From Streptomyces sp. NBC_00286 (lineage in GTDB: Bacteria; Actinomycetota; Actinomycetes; Streptomycetales; Streptomycetaceae), in the NCBI RefSeq assembly GCF_036173125.1, contig NZ_CP108054.1, forward strand, positions 6,229,001 to 6,293,000: a stretch of 64,000 nucleotides of DNA. Reading direction: 5' to 3'. The notes below the pieces were generated by a model. That model was not told the origin of the DNA. It saw only the letters and a list, made by a program, of their open reading frames with translations, and did no database searches. Every line of letters begins with the position of its first letter. The first letter of the stretch is position 1. A program made the position numbers and the translations under genes. This document shows, piece by piece, positions 1 to 8,648 of this stretch.

Positions 1-1
1 G

Positions 2-583
2 CTGGGGCTGTCCCGCAATCTGATGCGGGAAGCAGTAAAGGCGCTGGTCGTCTCGCGAGTGCTGGAGATCCGGCGCGGTGACGGCACGTACGTGACCAGC
101 CTGGAACCGGAACTGCTGCTGAGCGGCATCGGATCCGCGGTGGAGCTGCTGCGCGGCGACAATATGCTGGAGCTCACCGAGGTCCGCCGACTCTTCGAGC
201 CGGTCGCCACCGGTCTTGCCGCCAGCCGCATCTCGGCCGAAGGGCTCGCGGAGGTGGAGCGACACCTGGAGGCGATGCGAGCGGCCCGCGACGACGTGGA
301 GGAGCTCAACGAGCACGACGCCGCGTTCCACCGCGCGGTGATCGCGGCCACCGGCAACGCGACGCTCGCCACCCTGTTGGAGGGCATTGCGAGCCGGACG
401 CTGCGCGCACGCATCTGGCGCGGGCTGGTCGACGACAATGCCGCCGGCCGCACCCTGGCCGAGCACGAGGCGATCCACCACGCGCTGGCCTCCGGCGACG
501 CTTCCCTCGCCCAGGCCGCCGCTCTGATGCACGTCAGCACCACCGAGCAGTGGCTGCGCGAGCACCTGGACCGGGGACTGTAA
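2..583 (+). CDS. GntR-family regulator, FCD subgroup (5' end cut off by window)
   Basis: DNA-binding transcription regulator of the FadR/FCD branch of the GntR family, truncated by the window edge. The visible frame starts in the end of the winged helix (LGLSRNLMREAVKAL, then a wing with RRGDGTYV). It continues into an all-helical FCD ligand domain over about the last 140 residues, with the conserved patterns ELTEVRRLFEP, HDAAFHRAV and HEAIHHAL. In this family the histidines of the FCD domain usually hold a metal that helps bind a small carboxylate or sugar acid. The ATG at 23 lies inside the DNA-binding domain and is not the real start. A transposase relic lies just downstream, so no operon partner is visible on this side. 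Ligand and target genes cannot be inferred. Confidence 0.85.
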   Translation: MGLSRNLMREAVKALVVSRVLEIRRGDGTYVTSLEPELLLSGIGSAVELLRGDNMLELTEVRRLFEPVATGLAASRISAEGLAEVERHLEAMRAARDDVEELNEHDAAFHRAVIAATGNATLATLLEGIASRTLRARIWRGLVDDNAAGRTLAEHEAIHHALASGDASLAQAAALMHVSTTEQWLREHLDRGL

Positions 584-722
584 GACGTTCGGTGAAGTCC
601 CACTGCCCCGCAGTTAAGGCCCTGACCTGCTTGTCAAGCGGTTCGGGGAAGCCGGGACATGAGGGCGGGACTCCGCGTAGGACAGAGAGTCGACCAAGAT
701 CCTCTGTTCTGACGGATTCCCG

Positions 723-1823
723 TTGTTCATCGAGTTTGGCATGCCCGCACCGGGGCGGGGTCCGGATCGCGCGTTCGCGGCTGGCCATCTCGGAGAGCTG
801 ACGCAGATCATCACGCCTGCCCTGGTAGATGAGGCGCTGGAACTAACGCGGCGGGTGCAGCGGCGGATCCGCGAGTTACCCGCCCGGGTCACGGTGTACT
901 TCGTACTCGCGCTGTCGTTGTTTGGCACGGACGGCTATCTGGGGGTGTGGGCCGCGTTGACCGCCGGCCTGGGCGGCGAGGACGTGGCGCCGTCGGAGGC
1001 CGCGTTGCGTCAAGCCCGCAGGAGGGTTGGGTCAGCTCCGTTGGCCATCTTGTTCGACCGGCTCAAAGGGCCTGCGGCCAAGGCGGATTGTTCGAGAGTG
1101 TGGCAGCGGGGCTGCGGACGGTGGCCTGGGACGGCACCTGGCTGCAGATCGCGGACACCCCGGAGACCGCTGGATTGGTCGGCCGGAAGGTCAGCTGTCA
1201 TAGGCCGGGTAGCTATCCGGCCCTTAAGCTGTCGGCTTCGATGGAGTGCGGTACGAGGGCGCTAATCGATGTCGTCTTCGGCCCGCATGACACGCCGGAG
1301 CCCGAGCAGAACGTCGTGCTAGGACGGCGTGTTGATCCGTCGGCGGTGGGCGCTGGCACGGCGCAGCTTGAGTCGGCCGGACGAGATCGCCTACTACCTC
1401 GGATACGCACCGTTGGATGTCGGAGTGGACGAACTGGTGCGGGTCGCCGGCGCCCGGTGGGCGATCGAGGAGTGTCCAGGTGGCGAAGAACGAGTGCGGC
1501 CTGGACGAGTACGAAGTCCGACGCTACGTCGGCTGGTACCGGCACATCACGCTGGCGATGCTCGCCCACGCCTTTCTCGCGGCGATGAGCGCGCGAGCAG
1601 CCGAAAAGGGGGATCCGCCGGTGATGATGCCGTGGTCATCGAGCTCACCGTGGCGGAAGTGCGGCGACTCTTGGCAGCTCTCGCACCCCGAGCCCTTCGC
1701 GCCCACACCCACGCGCTGAGCTGGTCGCACTGGCGCCGACGACGCCGAGCGGTGGCCCGCCGCTGCCACTACCGCCGTCGTGGGCACTCCTTCGAGGCGT
1801 GTGCGGGCAGAAGCCGTCCGTGA
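723..1823 (+). pseudogene. IS4-family transposase relic, multiply frameshifted
   Basis: Decayed transposase. The N-terminal IS4 domain is readable at about 723-1070 (ELTQIITPALVDEALEL, RELPARVTVYFVLALSLF). The frame then shifts to give a segment with AWDGTWLQIADTP at about 1080-1340, which holds the first acidic residue of the DDE site. A further shift gives [19 protein letters not shown] and ARWAIEE at about 1375-1470. Another shift gives [18 protein letters not shown] and [16 protein letters not shown] at about 1480-1600, and the C-terminal tail with RCHYRRRG returns to the previous frame near 1780. Roughly the middle of the catalytic core is missing between the second and third pieces. No full-length frame exists, so it cannot encode an active transposase. 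I could not find convincing terminal inverted repeats or a target duplication. Confidence 0.85.
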
Positions 1824-1894
1824 CAGCGTCTTGCCCGCTACACTCCCACCGCTCAACGTTTCCCCAGGTCAAGCCACGAAGTACTGCTGGAGTA

Positions 1895-2875
1895 CTAGCC
1901 GCGCCGCGCCCCCGGATGCAGCCGCACCCACCCCTCCCAAGCCGACGTGATCATGTCGGTCACGTCGTACCTTGCCTTCCAGCCCAGTTCGTCGGCGATG
2001 CGGGCAGCCGAGGCCACGACTCGGGGTGGGTCGCCGGGGCGGCGTGGCGTGACGACCGGAGGGGCGTCGTAGCCCGTGAGGTCGTTGATGTGGTCGATCA
2101 TCTCGCGGACCGAAACGCCTTCTCCGCGGCCGATGTTGAGGGTCAGGTCCGTGCCGGGGGACGTGGACAGGCGGCGGGCTGCCGCTACGTGGGCTTCGGC
2201 CAGGTCGACGACGTGGATGTAGTCGCGTACGCATGTGCCGTCCGGCGTTGGATAGTCGTCGCCGAAGATCCGGGGTGGCGCGCCCTCCGTCAGCTTTTCG
2301 AAGACCATCGGGACGATGTTGAAGACGCCGATGTCGGCCAGCTCCGGGGTCGCCGCGCCCGCCACGTTGAAGTAGCGCAGGCAGGCGGTCGACAGGCCGT
2401 GTGCGCGGCCCGTTGCGCGGGTCAGCCACTCGCCCGCCAGTTTCGTCTCGCCGTATGGGCTCATGGGCACGCAGGGCGTCTCCTCCGTCACCAGGTCGAC
2501 GTCCGGCATGCCGTACACCGCTGCCGAGGACGAGAAGACGAAGGAGGGGACCGCTGCGGTCGTGACCGCCTGCAGCAGTACCCGTAGACCCTCGACGTTC
2601 TCGCGGTAGTAGTGCAGCGGCAGCTCCACCGACTCGCCGACCTGCTTCTTCGCCGCCAGGTGGACGACACCGGTGACGGCGTGGTCCGTGAGTGCGCGGG
2701 ACACGCGATCCGCGTCCAGGGTCGAGCCGACGATCAGCGGCACCCCCTCGGGGACGCGCTCGGCGATCCCGGTGGACAAGTCGTCGTACACCACTGCCTG
2801 TTCGCCCGCCTCGGTCATCGCGCGGACGACGTGCGCCCCGATGTAGCCGGCGCCGCCGGTGATCAGCCAGGTCAT
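1895..2875 (-). CDS. galE: UDP-glucose 4-epimerase
   Basis: Extended short-chain dehydrogenase that interconverts UDP-glucose and UDP-galactose in the cytoplasm, supplying UDP-galactose for galactose use or surface glycans. The 326-residue protein has the N-terminal NAD-binding motif GGAGYIGAH, the SSSAAVYG strand and the catalytic YxxxK in YGETK. It also has the family's sugar-binding LRYFNVAGA and the GRGEGVSVREM segment, and its length is normal for GalE. I chose the ATG at 2875 because it places the Rossmann motif right at the N terminus; an upstream in-frame start at 2923 would add 16 unmatched residues. It lies downstream of a glycosyltransferase on the same strand, 73 bases away, fitting a role in cell-surface polysaccharide supply. 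The neighbouring transposase relic ends about 70 bases beyond its stop. Confidence 0.93.
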   Translation of the reverse strand: MTWLITGGAGYIGAHVVRAMTEAGEQAVVYDDLSTGIAERVPEGVPLIVGSTLDADRVSRALTDHAVTGVVHLAAKKQVGESVELPLHYYRENVEGLRVLLQAVTTAAVPSFVFSSSAAVYGMPDVDLVTEETPCVPMSPYGETKLAGEWLTRATGRAHGLSTACLRYFNVAGAATPELADIGVFNIVPMVFEKLTEGAPPRIFGDDYPTPDGTCVRDYIHVVDLAEAHVAAARRLSTSPGTDLTLNIGRGEGVSVREMIDHINDLTGYDAPPVVTPRRPGDPPRVVASAARIADELGWKARYDVTDMITSAWEGWVRLHPGARRG

Positions 2876-2948
2876 GTACGGCCGTCCCCTCGTCTGTCGG
2901 TCGGTAGGACCATCGTCGGTCACTGGGCCCCGTCACGCATCAGAGCAA

Positions 2949-4775
2949 TCAGTGAAGCAGTCGCCTCAGCCGTCGCCGCAGTACGGCGGCCACTCCCCGT
3001 CGGCCGGACGCGAGCCGCAACGCCAGCGAGCCCGAATGGGTCGCGTACGGCTGGACCAGCAACACACCGTGCCGCCCGCTCGGCACCGCCGTACGACGCA
3101 GCAGCCCGGGCTGCGCGACCGCGTGCGCGGAGGTGTAGCGGGCCGATCCGTCGCGGAACCGCAGCCGGAGTCGTAGATCCCACGTGCCCGAGCCGAGCGC
3201 GGAGAGGTCGACCGGCACCTCGGCCCACCAGCAGCCGACCGAGGAGCCGACCGAGGAGCCAGCCGAGGAGCCGACCGAGGAGCCAGCCGAGGAGCCGACT
3301 GAGGAGCCAGCCGAGGAGCCGACTGAGGAGCCAGCCGAGGGGCCGACTGAGGAGTCGGCCAAGGGGCCTGCCGGGGAGCCGACGGAGGAGCCGACCGACG
3401 AGCCGACGGAGGAACTGGCCGAGGAGTCGACCGAGGAGCCGCCCCCTGAACCCCCCTCGTCCGCGCCGTCGCCCGGCACAAGCGCCGCCCTGACCGCGAG
3501 CCCCACCCGCCCCTCCTCCCGGTGTACGAACTCGACCTCCACGTCCGCCGGCCCCGCCTCCCCCATCCGCCCGTACAGCTCATGCAGACGCAGCCGAAGA
3601 CGCGTGGCACGCGCGCGTGGCCGCAGTTCCGCGTCGACGGCCACAGGGAGGAGCCGTACAGGCCGGAACAGCAGGTGTTCCAGGGTTACTTGGGGCAAGT
3701 CGGCGGACCAGAGCGGGGTGCCGTCCGCGGCACGCGGGTACGGCGGCGTCAGCTGGGCCGGACGTGACGCGAGCTCCCTGATGCGGTCCAGGTCGCGCGG
3801 CTTCTCGGCGGCCAGAACGACTTGCGCGACGACCCGCCCGGGCGCGGGGGCCGCCGCGAAGTCACCCGCGTCGAATGCCGCGAGGTACGCGCGCGTGAGC
3901 GCCCACCAATCGCGCCGGTACCCGGAGTCGCGCAGCCCCAGCTCGCGCGCGTACATCCGCAGGCTGTGGTCCAGGAACGCGGCGCGGGCCGCCCGTGCGA
4001 GCCGCTTCTCACCGGCGCCGAGGAGAGTGTCGTACGCCATGCCGTGGGCCGTGAGCCTGGCCCGCCAGTTGTCCATGTCCGCGCGGTCCAGCGAGATCGA
4101 CAGCTGCTCGGCGGACCGGCGCACCTGCCAGACGTACACCGGGTCGGGGACCAGCGCGAGGCGCGGCCCGGCGGCGAGTACGCGCGCGGTGAACACGAAG
4201 TCCTCGTACGGGAAGCGGCCTTCGGGGAAGCGGATGCCGTGCTCGCGCAGGAAGGCAGTTCGGTACAGCTTGTTGACGCAGAGCGTGTCGTGGACCAGGC
4301 GAGTGCGGAGCGAGGGGTGGGGGACGAGGACGGGACGCGCGTACAGCTCGGGTCGCCAGGGGACCTCGCGTCCGGACGGCAGCTCGCGGCGTATGCACAG
4401 GCCGGCCGCCACTTCCGTATCGCGTCTGACGGCGGCTGAGAGCAGTGCGTCCACCGCTCCGGGCGGCAGTACGTCGTCGCTGTCCAGGAACATCACGTAC
4501 GGGGCCGTCGCGGCGTCGATGCCGTCGTTGCGGGGGCTGCCGCAGCCGCCGCTGTTGACCTTGCGGCGTACGACCTTCAGGCGTGGTTCGCCGTGCGCGA
4601 GCCGGTCGAGGAGGTCCGGGCTGCCGTCCGTCGAGCAGTCGTCGACGGCTATCACCTCGCGGACGGCCGGGCCCTGCGCGAGGGCGGAGCGCACCGCGTC
4701 CGTCACATGGGCGGCGTCGTCGTAGCCGATGACTATGACGGAGACCTGCGACGGGGGAGGGTGTGTGGCTCGCAT
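2949..4775 (-). CDS. Family 2 glycosyltransferase with Ser/Gly/Val repeat insert
   Basis: GT-A fold glycosyltransferase, probably acting in cell-wall or surface polysaccharide synthesis. Residues about 10-230 form a GT2 domain: SVIVIGYDDA, the nucleotide-binding VDDCSTDGS, and the metal-binding MFLDSDDVL. The remaining part matches the C-terminal region often fused to actinobacterial GT2 enzymes. Residues about 440-515 are a 12-bp-period repeat giving GSSV/GSSA tetrapeptides, followed by a more ordered tail. The start is uncertain: ATG at 4775 is given, and GTG at 4793 would add six residues; neither has a strong ribosome-binding site. No transmembrane segment is obvious, so a soluble or peripheral enzyme is likely. 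Donor and acceptor are unknown. Confidence 0.85.
   Translation of the reverse strand: MRATHPPPSQVSVIVIGYDDAAHVTDAVRSALAQGPAVREVIAVDDCSTDGSPDLLDRLAHGEPRLKVVRRKVNSGGCGSPRNDGIDAATAPYVMFLDSDDVLPPGAVDALLSAAVRRDTEVAAGLCIRRELPSGREVPWRPELYARPVLVPHPSLRTRLVHDTLCVNKLYRTAFLREHGIRFPEGRFPYEDFVFTARVLAAGPRLALVPDPVYVWQVRRSAEQLSISLDRADMDNWRARLTAHGMAYDTLLGAGEKRLARAARAAFLDHSLRMYARELGLRDSGYRRDWWALTRAYLAAFDAGDFAAAPAPGRVVAQVVLAAEKPRDLDRIRELASRPAQLTPPYPRAADGTPLWSADLPQVTLEHLLFRPVRLLPVAVDAELRPRARATRLRLRLHELYGRMGEAGPADVEVEFVHREEGRVGLAVRAALVPGDGADEGGSGGGSSVDSSASSSVGSSVGSSVGSPAGPLADSSVGPSAGSSVGSSAGSSVGSSAGSSVGSSAGSSVGSSVGCWWAEVPVDLSALGSGTWDLRLRLRFRDGSARYTSAHAVAQPGLLRRTAVPSGRHGVLLVQPYATHSGSLALRLASGRRGVAAVLRRRLRRLLH
3228..3450 (-). 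repeat. 12-bp-period tandem repeat inside the glycosyltransferase gene
   Basis: On the plus strand the unit reads roughly GAGGAGCCGACC alternating with GAGGAGCCAGCC, becoming less regular toward 3450. On the coding (minus) strand it gives GSSV and GSSA tetrapeptides. Because 12 is a multiple of three, gain or loss of units keeps the gene in frame, so length variation between strains is expected. Confidence 0.85.
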
Positions 4776-4957
4776 GGTGTGCCTGGATTCCACGGGGACG
4801 AACGGCAGAAACGGAGGTTTTGTGACTCATTCTCCGTTATGAGGTGCTTGTTGTCCCGTGGGGAGAGAGGGCATCAGTGAGCGCAAGCTCCCTCACAAGC
4901 GGCGTCTCAGCCCTCAGAAGCTGCGTCTCGGCTCTCTCAGAAGCAGCGTCTCAGTGG

Positions 4958-5446
4958 TCAGTCGCTCTCCAGCTCCGCCGAGTCCAGCGCCGCCGTCAGC
5001 TTGTCGAGCCGCGCCCGCAGGTCGCGGATCTCGTCCAGGTCGAAGCTCGTCGCGGCGGCGATCCGGCGCGGTACGGCGAGCGCCCGCTCGCGCAGCGCGC
5101 CGCCCTCGTCCGTGAGCCCGACGACCACCGACCGCTCGTCGCGGGCGCTGCGTTCACGGCGTACGAGTCCGGTCGCCTCCAGTCGCTTGAGCAGCGGCGA
5201 CAGCGTTCCGGAGTCGAGCCGCAGATGCTCGCCCAGCTTCTTCACGGGCAGCTCGCCGTGCTCCCACAGCACGAGCATGACCAGGTACTGGGGGTAGGTG
5301 AGCCCCAGGTCCTTCAGGGCGACCCGGTACACGCCGCCGAAGGCGCGCGAGGCGGCGTTCAGCGAGAAGCAGATCTGCTGGTCGAGACGGAGGAAGTCGT
5401 CCGGGGTTGAGGTCTGGTGGATCGGGGTCGGAGTCGGAGTGGTCAT
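4958..5446 (-). CDS. ohrR: Organic-peroxide-sensing MarR-family repressor OhrR
   Basis: Winged-helix MarR-family repressor that senses organic hydroperoxides and controls the divergent ohr gene. The 162-residue protein has the hallmark N-terminal reactive cysteine at about residue 26 (QQICFSLNAASRAF), the conserved tyrosine-containing LTYPQYLVMLVLWE, and the DNA-recognition and wing region (LDSGTLSPLLKRLEATG, RSARDERSV). Only one cysteine is present, so it is the one-cysteine type that is usually inactivated by sulfenic acid formation followed by mixed disulfide formation. The ATG at 5446 was chosen because upstream in-frame sequence runs antisense through ohr. The operator-like inverted repeats sit between the two start codons, so both genes are probably controlled from one site. 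Confidence 0.93.
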   Translation of the reverse strand: MTTPTPTPIHQTSTPDDFLRLDQQICFSLNAASRAFGGVYRVALKDLGLTYPQYLVMLVLWEHGELPVKKLGEHLRLDSGTLSPLLKRLEATGLVRRERSARDERSVVVGLTDEGGALRERALAVPRRIAAATSFDLDEIRDLRARLDKLTAALDSAELESD

Positions 5447-5470
5447 GCCTTCAGGATAACCCGAGTACGC

Positions 5471-5500
5471 CATTGGATTGTGCACAACTGAATTGTGTGC
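5471..5500. promoter_or_regulatory. Putative OhrR operator between ohrR and ohr
   Basis: Two overlapping inverted repeats: the perfect palindrome TTGTGCACAA at 5478-5487 and CACAACTGAATTGTG at 5483-5497 (5-bp arms around a 5-bp centre). The AT-rich ACAA/TTGT half-sites resemble known OhrR operators. It lies between the divergent starts at 5446 and 5597. Confidence 0.6.
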
Positions 5501-5596
5501 TCTACTTGTGGTCGTGAGGCGAGCACCCCAGAGGCCCTGCCCGCCCTCACGATCTCGATCTTGCTTCTGATCCTTATGACGAGAGGGATGTCTCCC

Positions 5597-6010
5597 ATGG
5601 ACGCGCTCTACACCGCTGTCGCCACCGCCACCCACGGCCGTGAAGGCCGCGCCTTCACCAACGACGGCCGCCTCGACCTCGAGCTGGGCATCCCGAAGGA
5701 GATGGGCGGCAGCGGTCAGGGCACCAACCCGGAGCAGCTGTTCGCCGCGGGCTACTCCGCCTGCTTCGCCAGCGCCCTCGGCCTGGTCGGCCGTAACGCG
5801 AAGGTCGACGTCAGCGACGCCGCGGTGACCGCCGAGGTCGGCATCGGCAAGCAGGGCGAGGGCTTCGGGCTCGCGGTCACCCTGCGCGTGGAGCTGCCCG
5901 ACTCCGTGGACGCCGAGACCGGCCGCAAGCTGATCGAGCAGGCCCACCAGGTCTGCCCGTACTCCAACGCCACCCGCGGCAACATCCCGGTCGAGCTCGT
6001 CGTCGAGTAA
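5597..6010 (+). CDS. ohr: Organic hydroperoxide resistance protein Ohr
   Basis: Thiol peroxidase of the Ohr/OsmC family that reduces organic and lipid hydroperoxides in the cytoplasm, normally using lipoyl-linked reductant. The 137-residue length is typical. Both catalytic cysteines are present, Cys56 in YSACFASAL and Cys120 in HQVCPYSNATRG. The conserved Arg is in the N-terminal REGRAF segment and the Glu is in NPEQLFAAGYS. The ATG at 5597 has GAGAGGG eight to nine bases upstream. An in-frame ATG at 5588 is too close to that site and a longer extension to 5495 runs through the operator region. It is divergent from ohrR and is expected to be de-repressed by peroxides. Confidence 0.95.
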   Translation: MDALYTAVATATHGREGRAFTNDGRLDLELGIPKEMGGSGQGTNPEQLFAAGYSACFASALGLVGRNAKVDVSDAAVTAEVGIGKQGEGFGLAVTLRVELPDSVDAETGRKLIEQAHQVCPYSNATRGNIPVELVVE

Positions 6011-6052
6011 TCGGGCAGGCGAGTAATCGGGCGGTCGAGTAATCGGGCGGTC
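6005..6052. repeat. 16-bp tandem repeat carrying the ohr stop codon
   Basis: Three units beginning GAGTAATCGGGC at 6005, 6021 and 6037, with a degenerate fourth unit at 6053. The last codon and TAA stop of ohr lie in unit one. Because the period is 16, the repeated TAA occurs in all three plus-strand frames. Confidence 0.9.
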
Positions 6053-6065
6053 GCGTAACTGCCGG

Positions 6066-7349
6066 TCAAATCCTGCTTGTTGCCCGGTCCGCACCCAACG
6101 CGGGCCGGGCGCCCGGCGTTTCAAGCGCCGGGATCGTCGTCACCGCCCGCTCCAGCAGCAGTGGCAGCCCGATCACCGGCAGCACCCACGCCACCACGAC
6201 CAGCCGGTCGCCGATGGTGATGTCCGGGTGCCCCGCCTGGTTGATGACCCCGCTGAAGGCCGCCGCGATCAGAAACGCCGCGTACGCCGGACGTTGCCGC
6301 AGTACACCCCACGCCCCGGCGGCCAGCGCCACGATGAACAGTGGCTGCCAGAACTGCCGACGCAGCCACTCCACCCAGAAGTTGAACTCCAGCTGCCAGA
6401 ACTCCGGCCAGGGGTCGGCGCGGTCGGGCCGCGTGAAGTGATCGGCGAGCAGGTCCTGGAGACTCTCGTTCGTGGAGGGGTAGTTCAGCAGCCCTGCGGC
6501 CGTCACGGTCCCGAGGGCCGCACACCCCGCCACCACGGCGATCACCCGCAGTGCAGGGTCAAGTCGCCGTCTCCGTACGGCGATCACCGCGCACCCCGCC
6601 ACCAGACACAGCCCGAGGAACATCGCCTGCGAGTGCTTCACTGTGAAGAGCGTCAGCAGCGAGCCGCCGATCAGGGCGGCGCCCGCGCGTGTCCGGCCGT
6701 CGAGTGCCAGCGCGCAGCCCCACAACACCGCCAAGGTCAGGGCCAGTTGAAGCCCCTCGGTCATGGGGCGCATCGCGGTCGTGCCGACCGGCAGGGCGTA
6801 GTACAGGGCCTGTCCGGTGAGGGCTACGGCGGTCGGGGCGCGCAGGGTGCGCAGCACCAGGAAGACGAGGACGCCTCCGGCCGCAGCCACGAACACGCTC
6901 GTCAGCCAGATGCCCCAGGTCACGCCGAACACCGTGACGAAGGGCGTCAGCAGCGCGGGATACCCGGGCCGCGCCTCGAAGATCCGCATGAAGCGCGGGG
7001 AGTTGAACGGCACCGTGTGCGCGGTCGTCTCCCCATTCCGCAGCCGCCGTTCCACCTCCGGCCACAGTTCGCGCCGGCACTCCTCGGGGATCCGCCCGAC
7101 CGGGCCGGGGGAGTGGAAGCGCACCACGTCGACGCTCCGTTCGCGGCGCGCCTCGGCGTGCCGGCTCGCGCAGACGTAGTCGATGGTGGCGGAAGCGGCC
7201 TCGCGCTTGCTGTCACCGCGCAGACTCAGGGCGTACGAGAGGTAGTTCCTGGTGTCGGGAGTGTCCCGGCCGGTGACGTTGGCGAGCTGGAGCAGCGCGA
7301 AGACGGCGGCGAGAACGATCACCCAGATACGCGCCTTGAAGCGGGGCAT
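6066..7349 (-). CDS. Multi-pass membrane protein, glycosyltransferase-C-like
   Basis: Integral membrane protein of 427 residues with about nine hydrophobic segments, starting with IWVIVLAAVFALLQLA at the N terminus. A long extracytoplasmic loop follows (about residues 28-125) and contains an acidic motif RDTPDTRNYLSYALSL. Further helices occur to residue about 410. A first loop with acidic residues after TM1 and many helices is the general look of GT-C mannosyl- or arabinosyltransferases, which use lipid-linked sugars, but I do not recognise a named family. Its place among galE, glycosyltransferases and a teichoic-type enzyme supports a role in surface glycan assembly. It starts at ATG 7349 and is separated from the upstream methyltransferase by a repeat-bearing spacer, so it may have its own promoter. 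Confidence 0.75.
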   Translation of the reverse strand: MPRFKARIWVIVLAAVFALLQLANVTGRDTPDTRNYLSYALSLRGDSKREAASATIDYVCASRHAEARRERSVDVVRFHSPGPVGRIPEECRRELWPEVERRLRNGETTAHTVPFNSPRFMRIFEARPGYPALLTPFVTVFGVTWGIWLTSVFVAAAGGVLVFLVLRTLRAPTAVALTGQALYYALPVGTTAMRPMTEGLQLALTLAVLWGCALALDGRTRAGAALIGGSLLTLFTVKHSQAMFLGLCLVAGCAVIAVRRRRLDPALRVIAVVAGCAALGTVTAAGLLNYPSTNESLQDLLADHFTRPDRADPWPEFWQLEFNFWVEWLRRQFWQPLFIVALAAGAWGVLRQRPAYAAFLIAAAFSGVINQAGHPDITIGDRLVVVAWVLPVIGLPLLLERAVTTIPALETPGARPALGADRATSRI

Positions 7350-7437
7350 ACGGCTCTTTCAGTGACGTGGTGTTGCTGAGGTGAGCCCGCCGCCACCGCA
7401 CACAACGGTGGGGCGAGCCGTGGCCCGCCCCACCTAG

Positions 7438-7614
7438 GCGCTCCGCTGAAAGTGCGGTCTCGGAGCTGCGGGTCCGTCGTGGCTGGTCGCTCCCCCACTC
7501 TCGACTCCGCTCGAGCGGGGGGACCCCCATCGCGGCGGAGTCGCAAATTGACACAGTCCCGCGCCCCTAAAGAGGCCTGCGGCCTCCTCAGGGGCGCGAT
7601 ATCGCACCGGACTT
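7438..7614. repeat. Dispersed intergenic repeat, copy 1
   Basis: Non-coding spacer sequence (the gene-free stretch runs 7350-7634). It begins GCGCTCCGCTG and contains AGCTGCGGGTCCGTCGTGGC, a CCCCCGCTC/GAGCGGGGG-like hairpin near 7495-7530 and a CCCGCGCCCCT block, and ends at GCACCGGACTTC. The same blocks in the same order recur at 30487-30612, and the CGCGCCCCTAAAG block also occurs in the spacer before prfB. Confidence 0.75.
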
Positions 7615-7634
7615 CCGCAGGACCGCTTGCGGCC

Positions 7635-8588
7635 TCAGCCCTTACGTGCCTTGACGATCGCCCTCGTGACGATCGGCGGCAGCAGGTCCTTGGCGAGCCG
7701 CCTGGCGCGGCTCGGGCGTCGCTTGGCGGCGCTGACCGTGGCGGGCCGCGTGGTGGCGCGCGGGGCGGGGGCGGGCTTCGGGGCGGGGGCGGGCTTGGGG
7801 GCCTCTGCGGCCGGCTTCGGCTCTTCGCCCGCGTACTTCGACACCGGCTGCTTCGGCTCGGTCGCCTTGTTACCGGTTATACGGATCAGCCCGTACCCGG
7901 CGACCTGCTGCACCTCGTGCCACATGTCGTCACGGCCCGCCAGCCACTCCAGCAGCGCGTCGCGCAGCGGCTCGGGGTCGCCCCAGGTGCCGTAGAACTT
8001 GGTGCCGGTGATGCAAATGGGGCGCAGGTCGAATGTGGGAATCGCGCCCCAGGTGGCCGCGGCGACGCCCGGGCAGTGCTCGGCGCGGAAGTCGTCGAGG
8101 ACGACCACGCCGTCGGGCAGCAGGATGTCGCGCACCGCCGCGATGTCCGCGTTCACGTGCTCGTACAAGTGCGAGGCGTCGATGTGCGCGAAGCGGCAGC
8201 TCTTGTCCTCGACACGGTCGGCGACCACCTGGCTCGGCGCCTGGATGATCTCGGGCAACTCCTCGTGGAACGCGAGGTAGTTGGCCTCGAAGGCCCGCCG
8301 GGTCAGCGTCGAGTAGGACTTGTTCATCTCCTTGCTGTTGGCCGTGTCCTCCGCGGGGGAGTCGAACAGGTCGCACACCGTGAACTTGTCCTCGTCACGC
8401 AGGTAAGAGCCCATGAAGATGGCGCTTTTTCCCATGTAGGCGCCGAGCTCCAGCAGATTGCCGGTCTGCTGGCTGTCGAGCTGCCGGGACAGGAACCAGT
8501 CGAACAGCTGCTGATCGACGGCACGGAACCAGCCCTTGACGTCCGACAGGGTCCTGGGACGGGGCAGCTCGGTGGTGCTGGAGGTCAT
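7635..8588 (-). CDS. Class I SAM-dependent methyltransferase with basic Pro-rich tail
   Basis: Probable S-adenosylmethionine-dependent O-methyltransferase. Residues about 40-240 hold a Rossmann fold of the Methyltransf_24 type: motif I LLELGAYMGKSAIF, the acidic-loop strand FTVCDLFDSP, the metal-site-like HIDASHLYEHVNAD and the strand GVVVLDDF. The roughly 90-residue tail is alanine/proline-rich (KPAPAPKPAPAP) and then strongly basic (KRRPSRARRLAKD). This suggests contact with membrane or acidic polymer rather than catalysis. It starts at ATG 8588 with GGAG upstream and lies 60 bases downstream of a teichoic-type phosphotransferase on the same strand. It probably caps or decorates the same surface polymer. 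The acceptor is unknown. Confidence 0.82.
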   Translation of the reverse strand: MTSSTTELPRPRTLSDVKGWFRAVDQQLFDWFLSRQLDSQQTGNLLELGAYMGKSAIFMGSYLRDEDKFTVCDLFDSPAEDTANSKEMNKSYSTLTRRAFEANYLAFHEELPEIIQAPSQVVADRVEDKSCRFAHIDASHLYEHVNADIAAVRDILLPDGVVVLDDFRAEHCPGVAAATWGAIPTFDLRPICITGTKFYGTWGDPEPLRDALLEWLAGRDDMWHEVQQVAGYGLIRITGNKATEPKQPVSKYAGEEPKPAAEAPKPAPAPKPAPAPRATTRPATVSAAKRRPSRARRLAKDLLPPIVTRAIVKARKG

Positions 8589-8648
8589 GTGTACTCCGTA
8601 CAGCGGGGTCTATGGATTCTCTGTGTTCAGGGATGGGATCGGAGGGCT

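Noticed and set aside
3184..4725. Long plus-strand frame with EEPTEEPAEEP repeats
   Set aside because: It is antisense to the glycosyltransferase; outside the repeat it has no domain, while the minus strand has clear GT2 motifs.
5447..6124. N-terminal extension of OhrR through the ohr gene
   Set aside because: It is antisense to ohr and the operator; OhrR motifs begin only after the ATG at 5446.
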